Of a stretch of DNA of 64,000 bases, positions 51,161 to 59,529 are shown one piece after another. Position numbers and translations under genes: made by a program. Where the stretch lies: assembly GCF_025566965.1 (NCBI RefSeq), contig NZ_JAOQJL010000007.1:62001-126000 (forward strand). The letters are read 5' to 3'. The first letter of the stretch is position 1; every line of letters begins with the position of its first letter. The notes below the pieces were generated by a model, which worked only from the letters and a program-made list of their open reading frames with translations, ran no database searches and was not told the DNA's origin. Origin of the DNA: Blautia_A ammoniilytica (GTDB taxonomy: Bacteria > Bacillota > Clostridia > Lachnospirales > Lachnospiraceae).

Positions 51161-53703
51161 TGGGATTAAAACTGCTTGTAAATGCAACCGAAGATTTCAC
51201 AGGCGAATTTCGGAAAACAGCCAATACACAGGCACAGTGGAAAATGAATGATTCACCGAGTGGTGATGATACAACGCTACACGATTCGTCCGGTCATGCG
51301 AGAAATTTTACCATCAATGGATGGTCGGGAACAACAGCATCTACCCGTGCCGGAAAACTTGGGAAATTTTTTCGGTTCAATACCGTAAATCCAGCAACGG
51401 AAAAAACACATCTAAGGGCAACGAATACAGGGGATTTCTTCACAGAATTGGGAAAGAGAATCGTGGCAGGAGGGTGGATATACCCAACTACTTATTCGGT
51501 AGGGACAACATTTGTACCTATTTTCAGTACCAGAAGCGGTCCGGGAAATCCTCTGTTTTATCTTTCCCTTCGTTCAGGAAGATTGCGAAATATGCTTTAT
51601 GATGCTTCTGGTACGCTGATTTATGACGTTATCGAGCCAGACCCGATGGGGGTGGTGCTGCAAAACAATGGTGCGTATTTTATTGGAACGGTCATTGATT
51701 TGGAGGCAAAGACTGTACAAAGCCTTGTTTGTGACAGAAGCACAGGGGATGTGTTTAAGACAGCAATTCGTTCTTTTACCGGGGAACTGAATCCTTCCTG
51801 TACTGCAGATATCGTCATGGGAATGTATGCAGACAGTTACTACTTTGCCGGAGGATTTGATGATTGGTTTTATGAAACGGATTCTAATCTGACAATTGAT
51901 GATTTGGAAGCACACTTTCTTTCCGGTCTGTTAGCAAATGGTGCAGATGTGGACTCGTCTGTGGATGCCATATCAAATCCGGGCAGTGTGACCTTAAAGC
52001 AGACGGACGGTGTATATGCAGAAAGCGGTGTCCTTTATACAAGGATTTTAGACCTTGGGGAAGGTGGTCTTGCCGGAGAGGGAAAGATACAGCTTGTCGG
52101 TACGGTGGATGCAGGGATTACATCCATTTCGGAAGTCAAAACAAGAACATCTGACTCTTTGGAAGATGTATCTTTTTCAGATTGGGAAGCGGTTGGAACG
52201 GATGGAGTGATACAATCTCCAAATTTAAGATACATTCAGATACAGATGACGCTTTCTACAACAGATACGTCTATGACACCGGAACTGAGTGCAATTCAGA
52301 TATACGAGACACCAAAGGCCCCCTATTCTAAATTGGGATATGCAAGGCCGGTGGTGTTAAGTGATGGTGGAATCAGGGAAGCAGTATTAGAAAATGCCTA
52401 TGACATTATTGTTACGAGTGAATTGAACGGTTCTGACTATTTGGAATTTTCTATTCCATTCAAAGATGGGAAGCGATCATATCTCGATAATGAAAAGAAA
52501 CTGCAGATTACTAAGGATATTTACCGTATCCGAACAGTCACGGATGATAAGGGTGAGGACGGAAAGACGGTAACGAGCATTTATGCGGAAGCTGCGTTTT
52601 ATGACCTTGCATATTCTGAAAAGAAAAGTGAACAGACATATGAAGCGGAAACCGCAGAAAAGCCGATGGCTTATGCACTGCAGGGAACCGGATGGAGTGT
52701 TGGAAAAATAACGGTATCAACGAAACGTTCCTGGCAGTCCACGGATAAAAATGCCCTTTCCATGCTTCGTACCATTCAGTCCATTTATGGTGGTGATTTG
52801 GAGTTTGACAATGTAAATAAACAGGTCAGCCTTCTGACACAATCTGGAAGTAACAGTGGTGCTGTGTTTGCCTATCGTAAAAATATGAAATCCATACAGC
52901 GGGTGGTGGATACCAGAAGTCTTGTGACAAGACTCTATGCTTATGGTGCAGATGGTATGACCTTTGCAAGTATCAATAATGGAAAGGAATATGTGGAGAA
53001 TACGGAGTATTCTTCAGAAATCAGGGTATCAACGCTTGATTGTTCCTCTTTTACCAATCCATATCAGATGCTTGAATATACCGAAATGCGACTGGCAGAT
53101 TATTCTAAGCCGAGTATTTCTTATGTCATACAGGTAATGGATCTGTCTGTACTGACTGGGTGGGAGCATGAGAGTTTCGGTATCGGAGATGTGGTAACCG
53201 TGGATGATAAGGATTTGGGAATCCGAATCAGCACGAGAATTATTCGTATGGATTATAACGTGCAAGAGCCGTGGAAGACAGTCATTGAGCTTTCCACCAA
53301 GTTAAAAGAACTGGGTGATTCATCTGCTTCGTGGGAGAAGGCAGCAGATACTCTTTCCTCATCGGATTTGCTGGACAGACAGGAGATGAAGGATTTGGTG
53401 GTAAACAACCATCTGCTGAATTCCAGAGCAGATGATGGATTCAGCTATTGGCAGAATTCAGGTTTTGAGGTGGATGGAGAAAACGGTGCTTCCGGCAATG
53501 CAAGTTTTAAGTGTGTGGGAGCGTTGAATACCACAAAAACACTGTCACAGGAAGTATATCCGGCTACCAGAAGCAGTTACACAGTATCGGCAAGCATAGT
53601 AACTGAAAATCTGAAAAAGGGAGCGAATGGAAGGGTTGGCATTGAACTTATCATTGAATATGAGGATGGTTCGGAAGAAACAAGATTTGTAGAGTTGTAT
53701 TAG
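51160..53703 (+). CDS. Tail-tip protein with N-terminal LamG-like domain (Tal/prophage tail)
   Basis: The 847-residue protein has an N-terminal concanavalin/LamG-like module (DTTLHDSSGHARNFTINGW to FDDWFYETDSNLTIDDLEAHF), probably glycan-binding. The prophage-tail endopeptidase-like core follows (KLGYARPVVLSDGGIREAVLENAYDIIVTSELNGSDYLEF, then ISTRIIRMDYNVQEPWKTVIELSTK). A C-terminal beta-rich module ends the chain. It sits at the tail tip and likely contacts the host surface. ATG 51160 overlaps the Dit stop; GTG 51151 is an alternative start. Confidence 0.85.
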   Translation: MGLKLLVNATEDFTGEFRKTANTQAQWKMNDSPSGDDTTLHDSSGHARNFTINGWSGTTASTRAGKLGKFFRFNTVNPATEKTHLRATNTGDFFTELGKRIVAGGWIYPTTYSVGTTFVPIFSTRSGPGNPLFYLSLRSGRLRNMLYDASGTLIYDVIEPDPMGVVLQNNGAYFIGTVIDLEAKTVQSLVCDRSTGDVFKTAIRSFTGELNPSCTADIVMGMYADSYYFAGGFDDWFYETDSNLTIDDLEAHFLSGLLANGADVDSSVDAISNPGSVTLKQTDGVYAESGVLYTRILDLGEGGLAGEGKIQLVGTVDAGITSISEVKTRTSDSLEDVSFSDWEAVGTDGVIQSPNLRYIQIQMTLSTTDTSMTPELSAIQIYETPKAPYSKLGYARPVVLSDGGIREAVLENAYDIIVTSELNGSDYLEFSIPFKDGKRSYLDNEKKLQITKDIYRIRTVTDDKGEDGKTVTSIYAEAAFYDLAYSEKKSEQTYEAETAEKPMAYALQGTGWSVGKITVSTKRSWQSTDKNALSMLRTIQSIYGGDLEFDNVNKQVSLLTQSGSNSGAVFAYRKNMKSIQRVVDTRSLVTRLYAYGADGMTFASINNGKEYVENTEYSSEIRVSTLDCSSFTNPYQMLEYTEMRLADYSKPSISYVIQVMDLSVLTGWEHESFGIGDVVTVDDKDLGIRISTRIIRMDYNVQEPWKTVIELSTKLKELGDSSASWEKAADTLSSSDLLDRQEMKDLVVNNHLLNSRADDGFSYWQNSGFEVDGENGASGNASFKCVGALNTTKTLSQEVYPATRSSYTVSASIVTENLKKGANGRVGIELIIEYEDGSEETRFVELY

Positions 53704-53715
53704 GAGGAATGCACC

Positions 53716-53916
53716 ATGTATTTTACGAGGTCGGCAGGAGCGGTCAGTGTTACCGGAATAGAAAAAGTGAAAAAACTGACGGTAAGGGTAGTGGTGCAGG
53801 ACTGTACAGGAACCGTGCGTTTTACGGATGTTATGCTGCAGGGCGGTTCGGTAGCAACCGCATGGGTTTCCCATGTGTCAGAACAGAGGTACACCTTTGA
53901 TGCACAGGAGGTGTGA
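53716..53916 (+). CDS. Small tail-region protein, copy A of a duplicated domain
   Basis: The 66-residue protein contains VRVVVQDCTGTVRFTDVMLQGGSVATAWVSHVSEQ. The following protein has a matching block (CTGT-x3-TD-x-M-x-Q-x-G). It is a single beta-rich domain, perhaps a baseplate or carbohydrate-binding module; function unknown. Confidence 0.75.
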   Translation: MYFTRSAGAVSVTGIEKVKKLTVRVVVQDCTGTVRFTDVMLQGGSVATAWVSHVSEQRYTFDAQEV

Positions 53917-53918
53917 GG

Positions 53919-54500
53919 ATGGAGTTTATTCGATTTGCCGGAACAATCAATACACATGAAGAAAAGAAGGTGGCAAAGGCTACCGTAAATGTAATTTTAG
54001 AGAATTGTACCGGAACCTTTTATATAACAGATATCATGTTTCAGGAAGGTAAATGGCTGACCGGGTATGTGGTAAATAATCTGGAACTTTTGCAGAAAAA
54101 ACGTGTGGATGGGGAGATAACACCTGTCCGCTTTTTTAATGGGATTGTCCGTTCCGGTGTTACAGCAGTGATTACCAATGACGGAGAAGTATCAGCCGGG
54201 CTGAATTATCACATCATTCCAAAAGATACGATGGCAGCAGGAGACATGAGTGTGGCTCATAATTACGGAAGTCACAAGCTGACTCTGCAGAGTGGTTTTT
54301 TGGAAGATGATGTTGTTGAAATTAATGCTGATGCAAGGGTGGCAACAAGGAATGGAAGCAGGATTAGGGCTGATGGATTTTATTCTTATTCGGCAGCAGG
54401 GGATAGTAAACATCAGATTAAAGTAAAGGACAGGAAGTCAGCACTTGTACGCATGTCTTTTCAGGAGATGGCATACGGGATTGGAGGAAAACGGATGTGA
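53919..54500 (+). CDS. Tail-region protein, copy B of a duplicated domain
   Basis: The 193-residue protein carries an N-terminal block (VNVILENCTGTFYITDIMFQEGKWLTGYVVNNLEL) homologous to the previous protein, then a unique beta-rich domain (HIIPKDTMAAGDMSVAHNYGSHKLTL). It probably forms part of the tail tip. The start at 53919 follows AGGAGG; a GTG at 53913 is an alternative. It overlaps the GH18 gene by 4 bases. Confidence 0.75.
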   Translation: MEFIRFAGTINTHEEKKVAKATVNVILENCTGTFYITDIMFQEGKWLTGYVVNNLELLQKKRVDGEITPVRFFNGIVRSGVTAVITNDGEVSAGLNYHIIPKDTMAAGDMSVAHNYGSHKLTLQSGFLEDDVVEINADARVATRNGSRIRADGFYSYSAAGDSKHQIKVKDRKSALVRMSFQEMAYGIGGKRM

Positions 54501-56965
54501 GAAGGGCAAGTAACCGAAATGTCATGGCATGGACATTCATGGGAAATACGAGAATGCATCAGGTGTTAAGAGAAAAAGGAAATAAGCTGTCTCATGTTGG
54601 TGTTTTTACCTTTGAGGTTTCAGCAGATGGAACAATCAGCGAGACGGGAACTGCGGTCAGTACCATCCTTCCTTATGTAAAGAAGTGGCCACATATTAAA
54701 TGGCTTCTGACCATTATGAATCATGGTACTGCATCTATTTTTACAGCACTCAGAGAGAATACGAATGGCGCACAGGATACGTTCCTTTCAGAAATCGTGA
54801 GAATTATTGACAAATATCCGTGGTGTTCCGGGATAGATATTGATTTGGAACGTGGAGGGGAGTTGGCGAACCGAACAAAGGCAAATGCGCTGTTCTCACG
54901 GATTTACTCTACTGTAAAAGCAAAGGGAGCAAACCTTCATGTAAATATCTGCCTTCCGGGTATGACCAGTGTTGGCGGTTCGGTTGGCGGCGAGAATTGG
55001 TGCGTGTATGCCGATTTGGATGCATACTGCGACACAGCAGCAATCATGAGTTATGGTATGAGTTGGGCGGGTTCAGCACCGGGACCGGTATCTCCGAGAA
55101 GCTGGCTTGAAGGCATCTACAGTTATGCTGCCAATGCAATGAACCCGGACAAAATCATGATGGGACTTCCTGGATATGGATGGAGATGGCAGATATACGA
55201 TACTACGGAGAATCTTGGCACGACTTATAGGGGAACAAGCCTTACCTATTATGCTGCGAAATATTGGATGGAGGGCTTATATAATCATACAGGGGATGCC
55301 CCACCGCAACCATTTATACCGTTCTTTTCTTATTGGGATTGGACGGATATGGTCCCTTGGGGACTGCTTCAGGTGTATGACTTCATGGAAGGATGGGATA
55401 CGAGCAGGGAAATAGCAGAGCCGACAAAGCAAGAAACCTATAGTGGCAGAAAATATCTTACAACCTATCTGAAACAGCAGGAGGTATCCTTTGGAACAAT
55501 CAGCGTTGACAGAGATGGTGTGCCGGATTCTTATTCTGGCAATGCAGTCATTGGGGAAGGATATGCGTCTGTTTTGGATGAAGAAGCGGTGCTGAAATAC
55601 ACATTTGAAGTACCAACAGCCGGAACATATGATGTGGCAGTTGAGATAGTCTATCCAAGATGGGATAAGAATAGCATCGGAATCAGTCTTGATGGGGACA
55701 GTCAGATGCTGTCGGAATCAAGGATGTATTTCTTATATTGGAGAAAAAAATTCTGGAGGATATTAAAAAGTGGAGTCAGCTTGTCAGCAGGAAAGCACAC
55801 CATTACTGTGTCCGGTGGAGTGCCTGGGGTGGTTTTTTATGGCTTTCGGGTATGTTCGGATTTTTCACAGAAAGCGACTGCCGGGGAAGTGTACTATGGA
55901 TTGAAGCCAAGAAAATTCATGGATGTGAACGGAGAAATGGTACAACCCGATAGGGCATTTAAGGTTACTGCAGAGGTACTTCGCAGAAAGCCGGAAAGTG
56001 CGCTTGTATGGTATGAAGATTTCTGTGATTATTCAGAAATCCCTACCAACTATTTTACAGTGCTTGACGGTTCGTGGAAGATTTGGAAGGATGAAAGTTC
56101 TGACCGTGTCCGTAAGTATTCGCAGCTGGAAGGCAGTGGAAAACTAGCACTGGATTACACCGGATTTTCTGAAATCCATGTGAGGGCGAGATTTGCCTTT
56201 AAATCATCGGGAGGTGGTAAGGCAGGAGTGTTTCTTGGAAGCATTTTCTGCTGTATAAATTACGATACCCAGTGTGTGGAATTGTATCAGGGAAGTAAGA
56301 AACTTGGCAGCTATGCATCTTCTTTCAGTAAGACCTCAAATGCAGATTTACGGAGTAATCCAAGCCTATATACCGTGGAAATGAGAATCCGTGGAAATAA
56401 GGTAAGGGTATATTCCGGTGCTGCCTACACACTAAGGTTTACAGCAACCATTACTGCAGAAACTGGATATGTGGGATTCATGGCGGAGAAGGGAGTGGTG
56501 TGTGACCTCTTGCGACTGGGTGATGCATGGTATTATGAACCTTATGAGTGTTTTGATATTACCTTCCCGGATGGAAAGCAGACTACTTTTGGAAGATGTA
56601 CTCGTACCGGAATTTCATGGGATAATGAATTTGAATTGTTCCGTGTCAATTCTGATGTGGAGGAAATCAGCACAAGAAGCCAGGATATTTCTATGGATTA
56701 CGACTTTTTCCATTCCCATGAAATGTCACTGGAATGTGGCAACGATTATGAAATGAAGGTAGTACCACATGATTTGAATGTCTGGCTTTCGAGGATGTAT
56801 CTTGGAGATGCGGATGGTTTTTCTATTATGTATTACTCCGATGTGGACAGTATTGTCTATTGGGCAAATGAAGCAGCATACACCTATGGCGTGTCAGGGA
56901 TTGCAATATGGAGTCTTGGTCAGGAAGATATGAGGTTATGGGACAGTATGCCAGATCAGATATAG
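54497..56965 (+). CDS. GH18 (chitinase-like) domain tail protein
   Basis: The 822-residue protein has an N-terminal glycoside hydrolase 18 TIM barrel: VMAWTFMGNTRMHQVL, then WCSGIDIDLERGGEL with the catalytic motif DxDxE (Glu near residue 119), then AAIMSYGMSWAGSAPGP and IMMGLPGYGWRWQIYDT. The C-terminal half has carbohydrate-binding-like beta modules (VLKYTFEVPTAGTYDVAVEIVYPRWDKNSIGI). It likely cleaves GlcNAc linkages in cell wall or host glycan during adsorption. It has a GTG start overlapping the previous gene. Confidence 0.85.
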   Translation: MRRASNRNVMAWTFMGNTRMHQVLREKGNKLSHVGVFTFEVSADGTISETGTAVSTILPYVKKWPHIKWLLTIMNHGTASIFTALRENTNGAQDTFLSEIVRIIDKYPWCSGIDIDLERGGELANRTKANALFSRIYSTVKAKGANLHVNICLPGMTSVGGSVGGENWCVYADLDAYCDTAAIMSYGMSWAGSAPGPVSPRSWLEGIYSYAANAMNPDKIMMGLPGYGWRWQIYDTTENLGTTYRGTSLTYYAAKYWMEGLYNHTGDAPPQPFIPFFSYWDWTDMVPWGLLQVYDFMEGWDTSREIAEPTKQETYSGRKYLTTYLKQQEVSFGTISVDRDGVPDSYSGNAVIGEGYASVLDEEAVLKYTFEVPTAGTYDVAVEIVYPRWDKNSIGISLDGDSQMLSESRMYFLYWRKKFWRILKSGVSLSAGKHTITVSGGVPGVVFYGFRVCSDFSQKATAGEVYYGLKPRKFMDVNGEMVQPDRAFKVTAEVLRRKPESALVWYEDFCDYSEIPTNYFTVLDGSWKIWKDESSDRVRKYSQLEGSGKLALDYTGFSEIHVRARFAFKSSGGGKAGVFLGSIFCCINYDTQCVELYQGSKKLGSYASSFSKTSNADLRSNPSLYTVEMRIRGNKVRVYSGAAYTLRFTATITAETGYVGFMAEKGVVCDLLRLGDAWYYEPYECFDITFPDGKQTTFGRCTRTGISWDNEFELFRVNSDVEEISTRSQDISMDYDFFHSHEMSLECGNDYEMKVVPHDLNVWLSRMYLGDADGFSIMYYSDVDSIVYWANEAAYTYGVSGIAIWSLGQEDMRLWDSMPDQI

Positions 56966-56977
56966 TTTTGGAATCAA

Positions 56978-57003
56978 ACAGCCTTTTGCGGGCTGTTTTT
57001 TTC
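56978..57003 (+). terminator. Terminator between tail and lysis genes
   Basis: ACAGCC (56978-56983) and GGCTGT (56991-56996) form a 6-bp stem followed by a run of eight T. Confidence 0.78.
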
Positions 57004-57036
57004 ATACCAAAAAACAAAGAAAGGCAGGTAACAGTT

Positions 57037-57456
57037 ATGAGACAGGCAGTAACAACAGTGCAGTATGTATTTGCAGGAATAGGAGGCTTTATGGGTTGGT
57101 TTCTTGGAGGATTGGATGGTTTTCTGTATGCACTCCTTATGTTTGTGGTCATCGATTATGTCACCGGGCTTATGGCAGCATTCGTACAGAAAAAGGTATC
57201 CAGCGAGGTTGGTTTTAAAGGCATCTGCAAAAAGGTGGCAATCTTCTGTCTGGTAGGTATCGGCCATGTGCTTGATACGCAGGTCATCCAGAACGGAAGT
57301 GTACTCCGCACCGCAGTCATTTTCTTTTACTTATCCAATGAGGGAATTTCCATTATTGAGAATGTTGCCCTTATCGGACTTCCGGTTCCAAAGAAGCTGA
57401 AAGAGGTATTGGAGCAGCTGCACGAAGAAGCTGATGAGAAAAAGGAGGATGAGTAA
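57037..57456 (+). CDS. Phage holin (Phage_holin_4/TcdE-like)
   Basis: The 139-residue membrane protein releases lysin by making holes in the membrane. Hydrophobic helices are GGFMGWFLGGLDGFLYALLMFVVIDYVTGLMAAFV and VAIFCLVGIGHVL, followed by TAVIFFYLSNEGISIIENVALIGLPVP, typical of holin family 4. The C-terminus is charged (EEADEKKEDE). The ATG at 57037 follows AAAGGCAGG. It lies one base before the lysin gene. Confidence 0.92.
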   Translation: MRQAVTTVQYVFAGIGGFMGWFLGGLDGFLYALLMFVVIDYVTGLMAAFVQKKVSSEVGFKGICKKVAIFCLVGIGHVLDTQVIQNGSVLRTAVIFFYLSNEGISIIENVALIGLPVPKKLKEVLEQLHEEADEKKEDE

Positions 57457-57457
57457 T

Positions 57458-58945
57458 ATGGCAATAAAGGTATGTCTGGACGCAGGGCATTACGGTAAAT
57501 ACAACCGCAGCCCTGCGGTTTCGTCTTATTATGAGTCGGACATGACTTGGAAACTTCATAATTATCTTAAGAAGGAGTTGGAGGCATTTGGTATCGGTGT
57601 GGTAACCACAAGGACAAATCAGAATACGGACAGAGCATTGTATGAAAGAGGTGCGGCTTCCAAGGGCTGCAACCTCTTTATTTCTGTCCATTCCAATGCT
57701 GTAGGCAATGTTGTAAACGAAAATGTGGATTATCCGGTGGCATATGTCCTTTTAAATGGAAGCAGCACGGATATTGGTCTAAAGCTGGCAAAGGTTGTGG
57801 AGGCAGTGATGGGAACTGCACAGAGTGGAAGAACCGCAACACGTCAGGGTACAAACGGAGAATACTATGGAGTGCTTCGTGGAGCAAATGCGGTAGGAAC
57901 ACCGGGTATTATTCTGGAGCATTCATTCCATACCAATACAAGAGCAACAAAATGGCTTTCCAGTGACAGTAATCTGCAGAAGCTCGCCAAAGCGGAAGCA
58001 GAATGTATTGCTTCCTATTATGGAGTAACGAAAAAGGAAGAAACTGCTCTTACAAAGATTATGGGTAACGCAGTGGCAACGGTGGAGCAGATGACAGCTT
58101 ATATTAAAGAAAAGAATCCAGATGTTGCACAGTCGGTTGTTGATATGATTCCGCTTTATCTTTTGGAAGGAAAGGCAGAGGGTGTCCGTGGTGATATTGC
58201 CTTTGCACAGTCCTGTCTGGAAACAGGTAATTTTGGATTCTCCGGTTCTGCAGTTACACTCGACCAGAATAATTTCTGCGGCATGGGAGTGACTTCAAAT
58301 GGAATGAAAGGAAATCCCTTTGATACACCACAGCTTGGTATCAGGGCGCAGGTTCAGCATTTGAAAGCCTATGCTTCCACAGTGGATTTAAAGAGTGAAT
58401 GTGTTGATCCACGCTTTAAGTATGTCACAAGAGGCTGTGCGGAATATGTGGAGTGGCTTGGACAGAAAGAAAATCCAGACGGAAAGGGGTGGGCAGCAGG
58501 AGCCGGATATGGTGCAAAGATTATTACAATCTTAAATACAATGATTGGAATTAAGAGCGAGACAACAGAACCGGAGGAAGTCTGGTATCGTGTGCGTAAG
58601 ACATGGACAGATGCCGCCACACAGAAGGGTGCATTTCACAGTTTGGAAAATGCCAAGAGGTGTGCGGATGAAAATGAGGGATATTCCGTATTTGATGAAT
58701 CAGGTAAAGTGATTTATTCCAATGATACATTTACACCGTATCTTGTGAGAGTATCCATCGAAGATTTGAACATCCGCAAGGGTCCGGGAACAGACTACGA
58801 TAAAACAGGTAAGTACACCGGAAAAGGTGCTTTCACTATTGTGGAAGAAGCAGAAGGCAAGGGTGCGAGCCTTTGGGGGCTTCTGAAATCTTATCAGAAA
58901 AATCGTGACGGATGGATTTCACTGGATTATACCGAGAGGGTTTAG
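57458..58945 (+). CDS. Bifunctional endolysin: amidase plus glucosaminidase and SH3
   Basis: The 495-residue lysin has an Amidase_3 domain (VCLDAGHYGKYNRSPAV, LFISVHSNAVGN, IILEHSFHTN) that binds zinc via His and Glu. A GH73-type glucosaminidase follows (AQSVVDMIPLYLLEGKAEGVRGDIAFAQSCLETGNFGF, NNFCGMG). A C-terminal SH3-like cell-wall binding domain (VSIEDLNIRKGPGTDYDKTGKYTGKGAF) ends the chain. It would cut peptidoglycan at two bonds during lysis. The start at 57458 follows AAAGGAGG. Confidence 0.93.
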   Translation: MAIKVCLDAGHYGKYNRSPAVSSYYESDMTWKLHNYLKKELEAFGIGVVTTRTNQNTDRALYERGAASKGCNLFISVHSNAVGNVVNENVDYPVAYVLLNGSSTDIGLKLAKVVEAVMGTAQSGRTATRQGTNGEYYGVLRGANAVGTPGIILEHSFHTNTRATKWLSSDSNLQKLAKAEAECIASYYGVTKKEETALTKIMGNAVATVEQMTAYIKEKNPDVAQSVVDMIPLYLLEGKAEGVRGDIAFAQSCLETGNFGFSGSAVTLDQNNFCGMGVTSNGMKGNPFDTPQLGIRAQVQHLKAYASTVDLKSECVDPRFKYVTRGCAEYVEWLGQKENPDGKGWAAGAGYGAKIITILNTMIGIKSETTEPEEVWYRVRKTWTDAATQKGAFHSLENAKRCADENEGYSVFDESGKVIYSNDTFTPYLVRVSIEDLNIRKGPGTDYDKTGKYTGKGAFTIVEEAEGKGASLWGLLKSYQKNRDGWISLDYTERV

Positions 58946-58950
58946 AAGCA

Positions 58951-58990
58951 AGCCGGACAGAGACAACAGGTTTCTGTCCGGCTGCTTTTT
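58951..58990 (+). terminator. Terminator of the lysis module
   Basis: AGCCGGACAGA (58951-58961) pairs with TCTGTCCGGCT (58973-58983), an 11-bp perfect stem followed by a run of T. Confidence 0.9.
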
Positions 58991-59112
58991 TCGGCTCCTG
59001 ACAAGTTTGGACAGAGTGAAAAAAGAGTGGGTGGAAACCGTAGAATTGCTTGACTTTACAGGGATTTAGAGTGATTTATATACTACCAAAAACGAAAGGA
59101 GTACTTATTTAT

Positions 59113-59529
59113 ATGGTGATTGCAGGAACGATAAATAGAGTAGCTTTTTACTGCAGAGTCAACCATCGTGACAGAGACTATGAAAAATATCTGGACGATG
59201 TAATGAGACGGTTGGAAGAAGAATATGGAAAACAGAAATGGGATTTGCAGATATTCTTTGAGGAAGCTTCAGGAGCCGACCCGAACAGAAAAGAATTTAA
59301 TCGTCTGAAAGCGGAAATCGCAGCAAAGAAGATAGATGTGGTGGTTACCATGAGGGCTGCCACGATTGCCCGTAACTGGGGACAGTTTATGGAGTTCATG
59401 CTGATTTGCAGTAAGAAAAATGTGGAAGTGGTGTGTATTGACAAGGTAGAGGATGCGCAGGCCATTTTCCGAAGAATTCAAGAGTTTAAGAAAAGGTTTT
59501 TTGAAGGAAGTGATGTAACGTGCGAGTAA
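59113..59529 (+). CDS. Truncated serine-recombinase N-terminal domain, catalytically inactive
   Basis: The 138-residue protein resembles the resolvase N-terminal domain (RVAFYCRVNHRDRDYEKYLDDVM, then RKEFNRLKAEIAAKKIDVVVTMRAATIARNWGQFMEF). The catalytic Ser of the usual YxRVS motif is Asn here, and the Arg in the SRFAR-like motif is missing (ATIAR). No DNA-binding or zinc domains follow. It cannot recombine DNA by itself; it may be a directionality or regulatory partner. It overlaps the next recombinase by 10 bases. Confidence 0.75.
   Translation: MVIAGTINRVAFYCRVNHRDRDYEKYLDDVMRRLEEEYGKQKWDLQIFFEEASGADPNRKEFNRLKAEIAAKKIDVVVTMRAATIARNWGQFMEFMLICSKKNVEVVCIDKVEDAQAIFRRIQEFKKRFFEGSDVTCE

Noticed and set aside
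59050..59084. TTGACT plus TATACT as a promoter for the recombinase genes
   Set aside because: The spacing is 23 bases, too long for a normal sigma-A promoter; no better -10 box at 16-18 bases was found.
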